Source of the DNA: DASVSE01 sp036399715 | Lineage (GTDB): Bacteria > Bacteroidota > Rhodothermia > Rhodothermales > Rubricoccaceae | Reading direction: 5' to 3' | NCBI GenBank assembly: GCA_036399715.1 | Contig: DASWMO010000084.1 | Coordinates: 1 to 28,595 of the forward strand | Length of the DNA stretch: 28,595 nt | In this document: positions 16,911-25,080 of the stretch, in pieces | Position numbering within the stretch: position 1 is the first letter of the stretch | Layout: every line of letters starts with the position of its first letter | Notes under the pieces: model-generated | Database searches by the model: none | Told to the model about the DNA's origin: nothing | What the model saw: the letters and a program-made list of their open reading frames with translations, nothing else | Position numbers and translations under genes: made by a program

Positions 16911-18296
16911 TCAGCCTGGCAGCAGATCCTCGTCGCCGGTCGCGTCGAGTTCGATCCGGAACGTCGTCCCGGCGCCGGGGCGCGTCGTCTCGACGGCGAG
17001 CGTGCCGCCGTGCGTGGACTCGACGATGCGCCGCGCGAGGCTCAGCCCGAGGCCCCACCCGCGGCGCTTGGTCGAAAAACCCGGCCGGAAGACGTGGCGG
17101 GCCGTCGCGCGGTCCATGCCCTTGCCCGTGTCGCGCACGCGGACGACGACGCGACCACCTTCGAGGGCCGCCTCGGCGTCGACGCGGTGGCCGCCGGGCG
17201 GCGGCGGGACGCCCTCCATCGCGTCGAGGGCGTTCTTGGTGAGGTTCTCGACGACCCACTCGAAGAGGTCCGCATTGAGCATCGCCGACAGGCCCGCCTC
17301 GGCGCGGACGCCGAGCGTGACGCCGCCCGACGCCGAGACGCGCGGCCGCATGTAGTCCGCGACGGCTTCGAGAACCGGCCCGACGGGCGTCGGGACGAGC
17401 GCCGACGCGGAGCCGATCTTTTCGAACCGGTCCGCGACGCGCTTCAGGCGGTCCACGTCGCGCTCCAACTCGTCCGCGACGGCCTCCGGCGGCGGACCGT
17501 CGGGCCCGAGTCGCAGCAGTTCCACCCACCCGATGATCGACGACAGCGGGGTGCCGAGCTGGTGCGCGGCCTCGCGCGCCATCCCGACCCACAGGCTAGA
17601 CTGCTCGCTGCGGCGGACGTACGAGAAGCCGAGGTAGCCCACGAGCACGAACAGCCCGACGACGGCGAGTTGCACGAACGGGAAGAGCCGGATGAGCTGC
17701 GCGAGCGGGCTCTCGCCGTAGTACACGCGCTGGACCTGCCCCGGGCCGGTCCGCAGCGGAATCGGCGGGTGCACGGCCCCCATCTCGTCGACGAGCGCCG
17801 CGAGCGCCTCGGGGTCCGCTTCCGTCTCGGGCGGCACGTTTCGGGCGCCGGCGATGTCGCCCGTCGCCGAGTCCACGAGGACGGCCGGGACGGAGAAGCG
17901 CGCCGGCCCGACGATCTCGTCGAAGACGAAGCCGAGGCCGGGGTCCGGCGGCGGGTTTGCCGCCCGCTCCACGGCCGCGGCGAGGCGCGCGCGCTCGGGC
18001 TCGGGCAGGCGCGACGCCGACGCGAGCGAGTCCAGCGCCTCCCACTCGGTCCCGTCGCCCACAGCGAGGGCCTGCACCTGCGCGCGTGCCTGGAACTCGA
18101 CCGCACGCGCCCACAACTCGACCGCCGCCTCGTCCTGCGCCTCCAGCCGGTCCGCGAGGCGGCTCGTAAACAGCAGCGACGCGACCGCGATCACGACCGC
18201 GGCGACGATGAGGCCGAGCTTGATCTTGGTGCTCGTGCGGTACGGGTGCACGGGTTCGGGTGTCCGGAGGCGCAAGGGTACGGACGGACCGTCCAT
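16911..18296 (-). CDS. Membrane sensor histidine kinase
   Basis: Two-component sensor kinase of 461 residues. A first membrane helix (about 25-44, KLGLIVAAVVIAVASLLF) is followed by an extracytoplasmic sensor region (about 45-200) and a second helix (202-226). The kinase core has an H-box with H245 (AREAAHQLGTPLSSIIGW), an N-box NLTKNALDAM (351-360), G1 VRDTGKGM (387-394), an F-like segment and G2 GWGLGLSLARRI (413-424). In the H-box the residue after His is Gln rather than the usual Glu. The preferred start at 18296 removes an Arg-rich stretch that would come from the ATG at 18323. No response regulator lies in the window, so it appears to be an orphan, and its signal is unknown. It is divergent from the GT4 gene at 18373, whose regulation it might share. 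Confidence 0.92.
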   Translation of the reverse strand: MDGPSVPLRLRTPEPVHPYRTSTKIKLGLIVAAVVIAVASLLFTSRLADRLEAQDEAAVELWARAVEFQARAQVQALAVGDGTEWEALDSLASASRLPEPERARLAAAVERAANPPPDPGLGFVFDEIVGPARFSVPAVLVDSATGDIAGARNVPPETEADPEALAALVDEMGAVHPPIPLRTGPGQVQRVYYGESPLAQLIRLFPFVQLAVVGLFVLVGYLGFSYVRRSEQSSLWVGMAREAAHQLGTPLSSIIGWVELLRLGPDGPPPEAVADELERDVDRLKRVADRFEKIGSASALVPTPVGPVLEAVADYMRPRVSASGGVTLGVRAEAGLSAMLNADLFEWVVENLTKNALDAMEGVPPPPGGHRVDAEAALEGGRVVVRVRDTGKGMDRATARHVFRPGFSTKRRGWGLGLSLARRIVESTHGGTLAVETTRPGAGTTFRIELDATGDEDLLPG

Positions 18297-18355
18297 CCGG
18301 CGCCCCGCCCGGCGCCGCGGCACGCCGGACCTTCGCGGAGGCGCTAGGGTCTAAC

Positions 18356-18383
18356 CCGATGTCTCTCACCCGATGTCTCTCAC
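18356..18383 (+). repeat. 14-bp tandem duplication containing start codon
   Basis: CCGATGTCTCTCAC occurs twice back to back (18356-18369 and 18370-18383). It duplicates an ATG, at 18359 and 18373, in different frames because 14 is not a multiple of three; only 18373 is in frame with the glycosyltransferase. Confidence 0.9.
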
Positions 18384-20676
18384 CCGCCGTCCCATGCACC
18401 TCACGATCGTCTCGACGTACCCGCCCCGCGCGTGCGGGCTCGCCACGTTCGCCCGCGATCTCCGCGGCGGCCTGCTCGCCGCCGGGGCGACGGCCGACGT
18501 CGTCTCGGTCGTCCGGACGCCAGCGGGCGTGGCCCGGCGGCCCGAGGTGTCGTACGAGATTCGCCAGGACGTGCGGGCGGACTATGCCGCGGCGGCCGAG
18601 TTCATCAACGCCGGCTCCGCCGACCTCGTCTCGATCCAGCACGAGTTCGGCATCTTCGGCGGCTCCGAGGGCCTCTACATCCTCGACTTGATGGACGCGG
18701 TACGTGTGCCCGTCGTGACGCGCCTGCACACCGTGTTGCCGCGGCCTGAACCACACTACCGCCGGGCGCTCGACGCCATCGCCGCCCGCTCGGCGCGCAT
18801 CGTCGTGATGACCGAGACGGCCCGCGACATTCTCCGCGACGTGTATGCTGTCGACCCGGCGATCGTCGACGTGGTCCCGCACGGGACGCCGGACCTCGAC
18901 CCAGCCAGGCCCGACGGCCTGCGCGAGCGCCTCGGCGTCGACGGACGGATGGTCTTGCTAACGTTCGGGCTGCTCGGGCCGTCGAAGGGCATCGAGTTCG
19001 CGATCGACAGCCTCGAAGCCGCCGTCGCGGCCAATCCGGACGTGCTCTACGTCGTTCTGGGCGCGACGCACCCCGAGATCGTCGCCCGCGAGGGCGAGGT
19101 CTACCGCGAGTCCGTCGTCGCCGAGGTCGAGCGGCGCGGCCTGTCGGGCCACGTCCGCTTCGAAAACCACTACGTCGACACGCCCGAGCTGTGGGACTGG
19201 CTGCGCGCGGCCGACGTGTACGTCTCGCCGTACCCGAACCTCGACCAGATCACGTCGGGGACGCTCTCGAACGCGCTCGCGGCGGGCCTGCCGGTCGTTT
19301 CGACGCCGTACCTCCATGCGGCCGAGGTCCTCGCTGGCGGCGCGGGGCGCCTCGCGCCGTTCGGCGACGTGGCCGCCTTCGGCGGCGCCCTCGCGGAGAT
19401 GGTCTCGGACCCGGCCGCGCGCGCCGAGGCGGGTCGCGCCGCGCGCGCCATCGGCGCCGTGACGGCGTGGCCGGCCGTTGGAGCGGCGTCTGTGGCTCTC
19501 GGCGATGCCGCCATCGCGGGCACGCGCCACACCCCTGTTCAGATCGACCCGGTCGAGACAGACCGCGAGGCTGAGACGCATCCGGGGGCCCTCCCTGCCG
19601 CGCTCGGCTACCTCGACCGCCTCACGGACGACTGCGGCCCATTCCAGCACGCCGTCTGCGGCGTCCCGGACCGCGGGCACGGCTACTGCACCGACGACGC
19701 CGCCCGTGCGCTCGTCGTTGCCCTCGACGCCGCCGCGCGGGCGGACGCACGCTCGGACGAGCGCCGACAGGCGCTCCGCATCGCGCGGACCTGCCTCGCG
19801 TTCGTCGCCCACGCGCAGCGTCCCGATGGCACGTTCGACAACTTCATGGACTACGGCCGGCGCTTTCTCGATCGGTCCGAGAGCGAGGACACCCTCGGCC
19901 GCGCCCTCTGGGGCCTCGGCGCCGTCGCCGCCCAGGCACCGGACGAGGCGTCGCGCGTGCTCGCACGCCACCGCATCGAACGCGCGCTCGCTGCCGACCT
20001 CACGCACCCGCGCGCCATCGCGTACGCCATCTGCGGCCTCGACCTGTTCCTGGAGCGCTTCCCCGGTGCCGTCGCCGTCTCGGACCGCCTGCACACGCAT
20101 GCGACGCGCCTCGTCGAGCAGTTCGAGCGGACCGTGAGCCCGCGCTGGCGCTGGTTCTCGGACGACATGACGTACGCCAATGCGCTCGTCCCACACGCTC
20201 TCCTGCGCGCGTCGGACCGGCTCGCGGGGACGCCCGGTGCGGACCGCTTCCGCGAGGTCGGTCTCGACGCACTCGAGTTCGTCCTCGGCCAGACCGTCCG
20301 CGACGGCCGCTTCGACGCCGTCGGCAACCACGGCTGGCTGCGCCGGACGGGTGAACGCGCCGTGTTCGACCAGCAGCCGGTCGAGGCCGGCTACGCCGCG
20401 ATGGCGTGGACCGAGGCTGCGCGCCTGACCGGCGACGCCCGCTATGCCGACGCGGCGCGCCTCGCGGCCGCATGGTTCGCGGGCCGCAACCGCATCGAGA
20501 CGCCGCTCTTCGACGTCACGACCGGCGCAGCCTACGACGGCTTCTCCGAGCGCGGCGTGAACCTCAACCAGGGCGCCGAGTCCGCGATCGCGCACCTGCT
20601 CGCCCTTCTGGCCATCGAGCGTCTCGGCGCGGCCGTCCCGGCCAGCGGTGGGACGCCCACCGAGGCGCTCGTCTAG
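18373..20676 (+). CDS. GT4-family glycosyltransferase fused to alpha/alpha-barrel domain
   Basis: A 767-residue fusion. Residues about 8-385 are a GT-B glycosyltransferase of the GT4 (GT1-like) type: HLTIVSTYPPRACGLATFARDL (9-30) is the typical N-terminal loop, followed by IQHEFGIFGG, VVMTETARDIL, VDVVPHGTPDLDP and LLTFGLLGPSKGIEFAIDSL; the donor-site region contains DQITSGTLSNALAAGLPVVSTPYLHAAEVLAGG. Residues about 400-755 look like an all-helical (alpha/alpha)6-type domain (DRLTDDCGPFQHAV, DRGHGYCTDDAARALVVAL, HAQRPDGTFDNFMDY, SRWRW-like SPRWRWFSDDMTYANALVPHAL, NHGWLRR) such as glycan-acting enzymes use. It may make and then trim or bind a glycan (inference); donor and acceptor are unknown. 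Start 18373 is given, though MHLTIV at 18394 is a good alternative. The stop overlaps that of the convergent M14 gene in a shared CTAG. Confidence 0.88.
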   Translation: MSLTRRPMHLTIVSTYPPRACGLATFARDLRGGLLAAGATADVVSVVRTPAGVARRPEVSYEIRQDVRADYAAAAEFINAGSADLVSIQHEFGIFGGSEGLYILDLMDAVRVPVVTRLHTVLPRPEPHYRRALDAIAARSARIVVMTETARDILRDVYAVDPAIVDVVPHGTPDLDPARPDGLRERLGVDGRMVLLTFGLLGPSKGIEFAIDSLEAAVAANPDVLYVVLGATHPEIVAREGEVYRESVVAEVERRGLSGHVRFENHYVDTPELWDWLRAADVYVSPYPNLDQITSGTLSNALAAGLPVVSTPYLHAAEVLAGGAGRLAPFGDVAAFGGALAEMVSDPAARAEAGRAARAIGAVTAWPAVGAASVALGDAAIAGTRHTPVQIDPVETDREAETHPGALPAALGYLDRLTDDCGPFQHAVCGVPDRGHGYCTDDAARALVVALDAAARADARSDERRQALRIARTCLAFVAHAQRPDGTFDNFMDYGRRFLDRSESEDTLGRALWGLGAVAAQAPDEASRVLARHRIERALAADLTHPRAIAYAICGLDLFLERFPGAVAVSDRLHTHATRLVEQFERTVSPRWRWFSDDMTYANALVPHALLRASDRLAGTPGADRFREVGLDALEFVLGQTVRDGRFDAVGNHGWLRRTGERAVFDQQPVEAGYAAMAWTEAARLTGDARYADAARLAAAWFAGRNRIETPLFDVTTGAAYDGFSERGVNLNQGAESAIAHLLALLAIERLGAAVPASGGTPTEALV

Positions 20677-21755
20677 CCCACCGCGTCGAGCGCGAGGTCG
20701 AGCGTGTGCAGGTGAAGCGCGACGGCTGTCCGGAGATCTAGAATCCGCATACCGACGGCGTCCGCGAACGACGCGACCGACATTCCCGCCGCCAGCGCCG
20801 AGGCGACGGCCGGCGCGACCTGCGTCCAGCGGTGGAGCAGAGCCGGAATGCCGGGCGTGCGCTCGCCCGGGGCGTCGAGCACGAACAGCGGCAACTCGGT
20901 CACGATGGCGAGGACACCGGGCGCCGCGAGGTCTGCCGTCTCCATCGACGAGAGCCCGAAGCGAGCGGCCGTCTCGGCGTCACCGAGGGCGAGAAAGTGG
21001 TCGCGCATCGCCTCGCCGCGGGGCGTCGACGTGAAACCGGGGCCGCCGTAGAGAAAGCCTTTGTCGCCGCCGCGGTCGTGGTCGTGCAACTGAAGCCCGG
21101 CCACCGCGGCAGCGTCGGCGAAGCCGGCACGGAGCGCGTCCGTCTCGGGCGCGGCGAGGTGGTCGCGGTCGATGAGCAGGAGCGCGCCCTCGGCGAAGCC
21201 CATGCCGTGGAGGCTCGCGTGGAGCACGGGCGCGCCGGCGCCGAACAGGAAGCGCGTCGCAGCCGCCGTCTCGGGGCGGGCATCGGGATAGGCGAACTCC
21301 ACGTCGCGGCCGGGCGGCTCTCGGAGACGGTGCCGGAGATACGCGGTGAGCGTCGCGTCGCGGTCGGCGGCGTCGAAGGCGCGGATCCACGGCGCGTTGC
21401 GCGCCTCGGCGTCGGGGTTGACGTGGGGGACGATCCGGAACGTGAACCGCTCGAACAGGTCCGTCAGCCCGTCGTCGGGCGCACCCCACCCCTGCGCGGC
21501 GATGCCGTCGAGGACGAGCAGACGCAGCGTCTCCGGCCCGACGGGCTCGTCGGCGTGGGCGCCGGCGACGAGCGTCACCGTGCGCAGGCCGCTTCCGAGC
21601 GTGATGCCCGCGATTGGCCGGCCCTCCTCGCTGTGCCCGATCGTCTCGAAGGTGGCGAGGTGCGGGCTCGTCTCGCACGCGGCCTGCATCTCGCCGAACA
21701 CCTCCTCGGACGTGCGGAAGCGGAGTGCGGACGTGTCGAAGTCGGCGAGGCGCAT
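20673..21755 (-). CDS. M14-family zinc carboxypeptidase-like protein
   Basis: Predicted zinc carboxypeptidase or succinylglutamate-desuccinylase-type hydrolase, 360 residues. The metal site is visible as HxxE in AGAHADEPVG (H67, E70) and the distal histidine H183 in HASLHGMGF; E287 in VLAIVTELPLFV fits the catalytic glutamate. The substrate-side RIVPHVNPDAEARNAPW resembles the NPDG segment of the family. No signal peptide is seen from ATG 21755, so it is probably cytoplasmic; longer readings up to 22058 are antisense-like Arg/Ser sequence inside the flavodoxin gene. It lies 22 bases after the flavodoxin stop on the same strand, so co-transcription is likely. The peptide or acyl-amino-acid substrate cannot be determined. 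Its TAG lies across from the GT4 TAG in one CTAG. Confidence 0.85.
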   Translation of the reverse strand: MRLADFDTSALRFRTSEEVFGEMQAACETSPHLATFETIGHSEEGRPIAGITLGSGLRTVTLVAGAHADEPVGPETLRLLVLDGIAAQGWGAPDDGLTDLFERFTFRIVPHVNPDAEARNAPWIRAFDAADRDATLTAYLRHRLREPPGRDVEFAYPDARPETAAATRFLFGAGAPVLHASLHGMGFAEGALLLIDRDHLAAPETDALRAGFADAAAVAGLQLHDHDRGGDKGFLYGGPGFTSTPRGEAMRDHFLALGDAETAARFGLSSMETADLAAPGVLAIVTELPLFVLDAPGERTPGIPALLHRWTQVAPAVASALAAGMSVASFADAVGMRILDLRTAVALHLHTLDLALDAVG

Positions 21756-21777
21756 AGGTTCGGGTTCACCCGACGGG

Positions 21778-22260
21778 TCAGGAAGGCTGCGGGAAGGCGG
21801 CCGCGAGGCGCGTCGCCCACGCCTGCGCCTCGGCGAGGTGCGCGGCCGTCGGGCCGCCGTCGATCTCGCAGGGCGGCGCCGCTCGGCGTGCGCCGAAGCC
21901 GGCGAGCAGGGCGTCGAGGCGGTGCGCGGCGGTCTGGTAGAACGGATCGTAGTCGCGGTCGCCCAGCCCAACGACGCCGAACGCGAGGCCTGCGAGGTCC
22001 GGCGCGAGCGATTCGAGCGCGTCGACGTACTCGACGGCGTTGTCGGGAAACGTCCCACCGGACCACGTGCAGGTCACGGCGACGAGTTGGCGGTACGCCG
22101 CGAGGTCTTCGGGAACGGCCTCGGCCATATCCAGCACGTGCGCGGCAAAGCCCAGCGCACCGAGCGTCTCGGCAACCGCCGCGGCGACGATCTCCGAGTT
22201 GCCGGTCTGCGTGCCGACGAGCACGAGAACGTCGGGGTGAGCGGCGGAAAGGTCGAGCAC
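21778..22260 (-). CDS. Flavodoxin-like FMN protein
   Basis: Short-chain flavodoxin of about 160 residues, an FMN-binding electron carrier. Phosphate loop VGTQTGNSEIVAAAVAETL (about 14-32), the FMN-contacting VTCTWSGGTFPDNAVEYVDAL loop and FGVVGLGDRDYDPFYQTAAHRLDALLAGFGARR are all in order, closest in style to MioC/sulfite-reductase flavodoxin domains. Start: the GTG at 22260 is the only sensible in-frame codon; the ATG at 22280, which overlaps the previous stop as TGATG, is in another frame. It follows the metalloprotease stop by about 18 bases and precedes the M14 gene by 22, so the three are probably one transcript. A redox partner is not encoded nearby, and its link to peptidases is unclear. 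Confidence 0.85.
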   Translation of the reverse strand: MLDLSAAHPDVLVLVGTQTGNSEIVAAAVAETLGALGFAAHVLDMAEAVPEDLAAYRQLVAVTCTWSGGTFPDNAVEYVDALESLAPDLAGLAFGVVGLGDRDYDPFYQTAAHRLDALLAGFGARRAAPPCEIDGGPTAAHLAEAQAWATRLAAAFPQPS

Positions 22261-22279
22261 GGCTGGGCGAGGGGCGGCA

Positions 22280-24805
22280 TCAGCCGCCGACGGTGCGGCG
22301 AGCAGTGGGATCGAGCGCGATGTCGATGCGGGCGACGATGTCGAGCAGGTGGAGGCGGTCGAGGCGCTGCTCCGGGCGGGCGTAGCGCTGCGCCGCGCGC
22401 GCGAGATCGGTCCTGAGGGCGACGAGTTCGCCGCGGGCCAGCGGGCGGGCGTCGGCGCGGGCCGGGTCCAGCGTGCGGTCGGCCGGGCGCGGCGGACCCG
22501 GAGCCGCGGGCGCCTCGGGCGGCGGGATGAGGTATGCGGCGAGGCGGTCGACGTGGGCGCGCTGCAGGGCGCGGCGCGAGGCATCGATGGGTGCCCCGGT
22601 CCGCGTTTCGGCCCAGAGACCAGCCCGGAGATCTTCGAGCAGTTCGGTCACGGTGTACGCGTCATCGGGTGCGAGCCACGCCGCGTCCTGCATGCGCGCG
22701 AGGCGGACGGGGTCGAGCACGCGCGCGAGGGCGGCTTCCTGCAACCGCACGATGCGGTCCGATGCGCCCGACGCCTCGATGCGCGACAGGATCGCCGGGT
22801 CGAGGAGCCACGTCGGATGTGCGAAGCCTTCGTCGACGAGGAACGCGACCGCCGCGCGCTGGCGCTCGGCCGAGACTGGGACGTAGACCGGCTCAGATTG
22901 CGCGCCCACGCGCGCGGTGCCCTCGACGCCGCCGACGATGCGGCCGACGTGCCCGAGGTAGCGCCCCCACTGCCCGACGACCTGGCCGTAGAGTTCGGCG
23001 AGCGTCGCGAAGTCCTCGCCCGGCTCGGTCGTCCACGCGGCGAGGTTCGGCACGATGCGCCGCAGGTTGGCGAGGCCGAGCCGCGACGCCTCGACGCCAT
23101 CCGACGTCAGGTCCTCGGCCTGCGCGCGCGGATCGACCGGGTCGCCGGTCTGGCCGCCGAAGCGCATCGCGGGGTCGCCCGCGCGCTCGGTCGCCATTGC
23201 CTGAAGGCGCGCCCGGATCTCCTCGTCGGAGGTCGAATCCGGGAACCAGCGGTAGCCCCACTCGATCGCCCACTTGTCGTACTCGCCGATGCGGGGCATG
23301 AGCTGCGTCACGCCGTCGCCGGGCTGGGCGACGTAGTTGAAGCGCGCGTAGTCCATGATCGACGGCGCCGTGCCGTGCGTCGCCGTGAAGGCCAGCGAGC
23401 GGAGCTGCTCGACCGTGTAGGCGGCCGAGGACCCGAAGTTGTGCGGCAGCCCGAGCGTGTGGCCGACCTCGTGCGCGGCGACGAACCGGACGAGCTGGCC
23501 CATGACGTCCTCGCGCAGGCGCGGCGCGCGCGCGTCCGGGTTCACGGCGGCGGTCTGGACGACGTACCAGTTCCGCAGCAGGTTCATCACGTTGTGGTAC
23601 CACCCGATGTCGGACTCGAGGATCTCGCCCGAGCGTGGGTCCGAGACGTGCGGCCCGTAGGCGTTCTCGGTCGCCGACGGGAAGTAGCGGATCACGGAGT
23701 AGCGCGCGTCCTCGGCGCTCCAGTCCGGGTCGTCGGTGGGGGCGTCGAGGGCGCGGATGGCACCGGTGAAGCCGGCCGCCTCGAAGGCCGCGTTCCAGTC
23801 CTCGACGCCCATGCGGAGGTACTCGCGCCACTGGACGGGCGTCGCGGGGTCGATGTAGAAGGTGATCGGCGTGACCGGCGGGACGCGTTCGCCGCGGAGG
23901 TAGGCGGCCGTGTCGCTCGGGACGAGGCGCCAGCGCGTCGCATAGCGGCGGACCTCGGCGCGCTGCACGTCGAGGCCGTAGTCGGTCTGGCCGATGGCGA
24001 AGTAGCCCACTCGCGGGTCAGTCCGACGCGCCCGCATCGGGACGTCGGGCAGGAGGACGAGCGAGTGGGCCATCTCGACCGAGAGCGTGCCCGTCTCGGC
24101 GCCTGTCGGCGGGGCCGTGGCCTCGTAGGTGAGCACGGACCGAATCTCGACGTTGCGCGGGTATGCGGACGCGCGGACGATGTACGACCGAGCCGGGTCG
24201 AGGCGGCGCACCTTGTACTCCTCGCGCATCTCGGGCGTCAGCCCGAACGTCGGCGTGTCGCCCGTGAACAGGTCCGTGAGGTCCACGACGGCCGCGCCGT
24301 CCTCGCGGACTGTCGCGACGGGTAGGCGCGCTACGACAGGCTCGAACTGGGCGTCGCGGACGGCGCGCGAGATCGGCAGGCTATCGGCTGCGACCGACGT
24401 GTAGCGGACCGTGCGGAGCAGCAGGTAGTGGCCCGGCAGGCCGTCCGGCCCGAGCGGGCGGTCCCACCGGACGGCGCTCTCGCCGACAGATTCGCCGCCG
24501 AAGCCGACGCCCTCGGCCGTCCGCGAGACGCGGCTGACGAGGAGCATCTCGCGCCCGAGGACCGAGTCCGGGACGGCGACGAGCAGCCGCAGCCCGCCAT
24601 CGGAGCGGTAGACCGTCAGCAGCCCCTCGTCCGGCACGACGGTCACCGGGAGGACGTCGGCGAACGGGAGCGGCGTCGCGTCCCGCGACGTGGCCGGACG
24701 GGCGGGCGCGGCAGGTACCGGGCTCGCAGGGGCGGACGCCGGGCGGGAGAGGCCGCATCCGGAAAGGACGAGCACGGCGGCGAGAACGGTCGCGGATCGG
24801 GTCAC
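22280..24805 (-). CDS. Lipoprotein zinc metalloprotease, DUF5117/DUF4953 type
   Basis: Surface or periplasmic zinc metalloprotease of 841 residues. The chosen GTG at 24805 gives a lipoprotein signal (TRSATVLAAVLVLSGC, lipidated C17); a reading to 25285 adds only frame-shadow sequence. A beta-rich N-terminal region (about 45-310) corresponds to the DUF5118/DUF5117-type part. The protease domain has the extended metzincin zinc site HEVGHTLGLPHNFG (H445, E446, H449, H455) and a Met-turn-like SIMDYARFNYV downstream. The C-terminal ~300 residues are helical with a basic end (TARRTVGG). Such lipoproteins are common in Bacteroidota and are thought to digest external protein; substrates here are unknown. 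It starts 275 bases after the DUF5103 stop, and a GC hairpin lies in that gap. Confidence 0.92.
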   Translation of the reverse strand: MTRSATVLAAVLVLSGCGLSRPASAPASPVPAAPARPATSRDATPLPFADVLPVTVVPDEGLLTVYRSDGGLRLLVAVPDSVLGREMLLVSRVSRTAEGVGFGGESVGESAVRWDRPLGPDGLPGHYLLLRTVRYTSVAADSLPISRAVRDAQFEPVVARLPVATVREDGAAVVDLTDLFTGDTPTFGLTPEMREEYKVRRLDPARSYIVRASAYPRNVEIRSVLTYEATAPPTGAETGTLSVEMAHSLVLLPDVPMRARRTDPRVGYFAIGQTDYGLDVQRAEVRRYATRWRLVPSDTAAYLRGERVPPVTPITFYIDPATPVQWREYLRMGVEDWNAAFEAAGFTGAIRALDAPTDDPDWSAEDARYSVIRYFPSATENAYGPHVSDPRSGEILESDIGWYHNVMNLLRNWYVVQTAAVNPDARAPRLREDVMGQLVRFVAAHEVGHTLGLPHNFGSSAAYTVEQLRSLAFTATHGTAPSIMDYARFNYVAQPGDGVTQLMPRIGEYDKWAIEWGYRWFPDSTSDEEIRARLQAMATERAGDPAMRFGGQTGDPVDPRAQAEDLTSDGVEASRLGLANLRRIVPNLAAWTTEPGEDFATLAELYGQVVGQWGRYLGHVGRIVGGVEGTARVGAQSEPVYVPVSAERQRAAVAFLVDEGFAHPTWLLDPAILSRIEASGASDRIVRLQEAALARVLDPVRLARMQDAAWLAPDDAYTVTELLEDLRAGLWAETRTGAPIDASRRALQRAHVDRLAAYLIPPPEAPAAPGPPRPADRTLDPARADARPLARGELVALRTDLARAAQRYARPEQRLDRLHLLDIVARIDIALDPTARRTVGG

Positions 24806-24919
24806 GGCGGTCGGAGTGTCGAGAGGCGTAAGATCCGCACGGCGCGGCGGCGGCTGGGCGTCAGCGTGGCGGAGGCTTCGAGGCAGGCGGGGTGCCGGCG
24901 TCCCTTCCCCCTCCCCCGG

Positions 24920-24939
24920 CCCCTCCCAGTCGGGAGGGG
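24920..24939. terminator. C/G-rich hairpin in gap before metalloprotease gene
   Basis: Perfect 8-bp arms CCCCTCCC (24920-24927) and GGGAGGGG (24932-24939) enclose the loop AGTC, inside a strongly strand-biased C-run/G-run stretch (24902-24943). It lies between the DUF5103 stop (25081) and the DUF5117 start (24805), where it could terminate or attenuate minus-strand transcription. Confidence 0.4.
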
Positions 24940-25080
24940 AGGTTTGTACGTGGCCCCGCAGTCGTCGCTGGCGCCTCGGGGTGTGCATTCGTAAGACGTG
25001 CCACGGCGCGTCTCGGCGACATCGAATCGGGCGTCGGTGCGATTCCGGACCGTCCCGCTTCCCTCCCGCTCGACGCCGCG

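Noticed and set aside
22278..22280. ATG overlapping metalloprotease stop as flavodoxin start
   Set aside because: It is in a different frame from the flavodoxin (two bases off); the GTG at 22260 is in frame.
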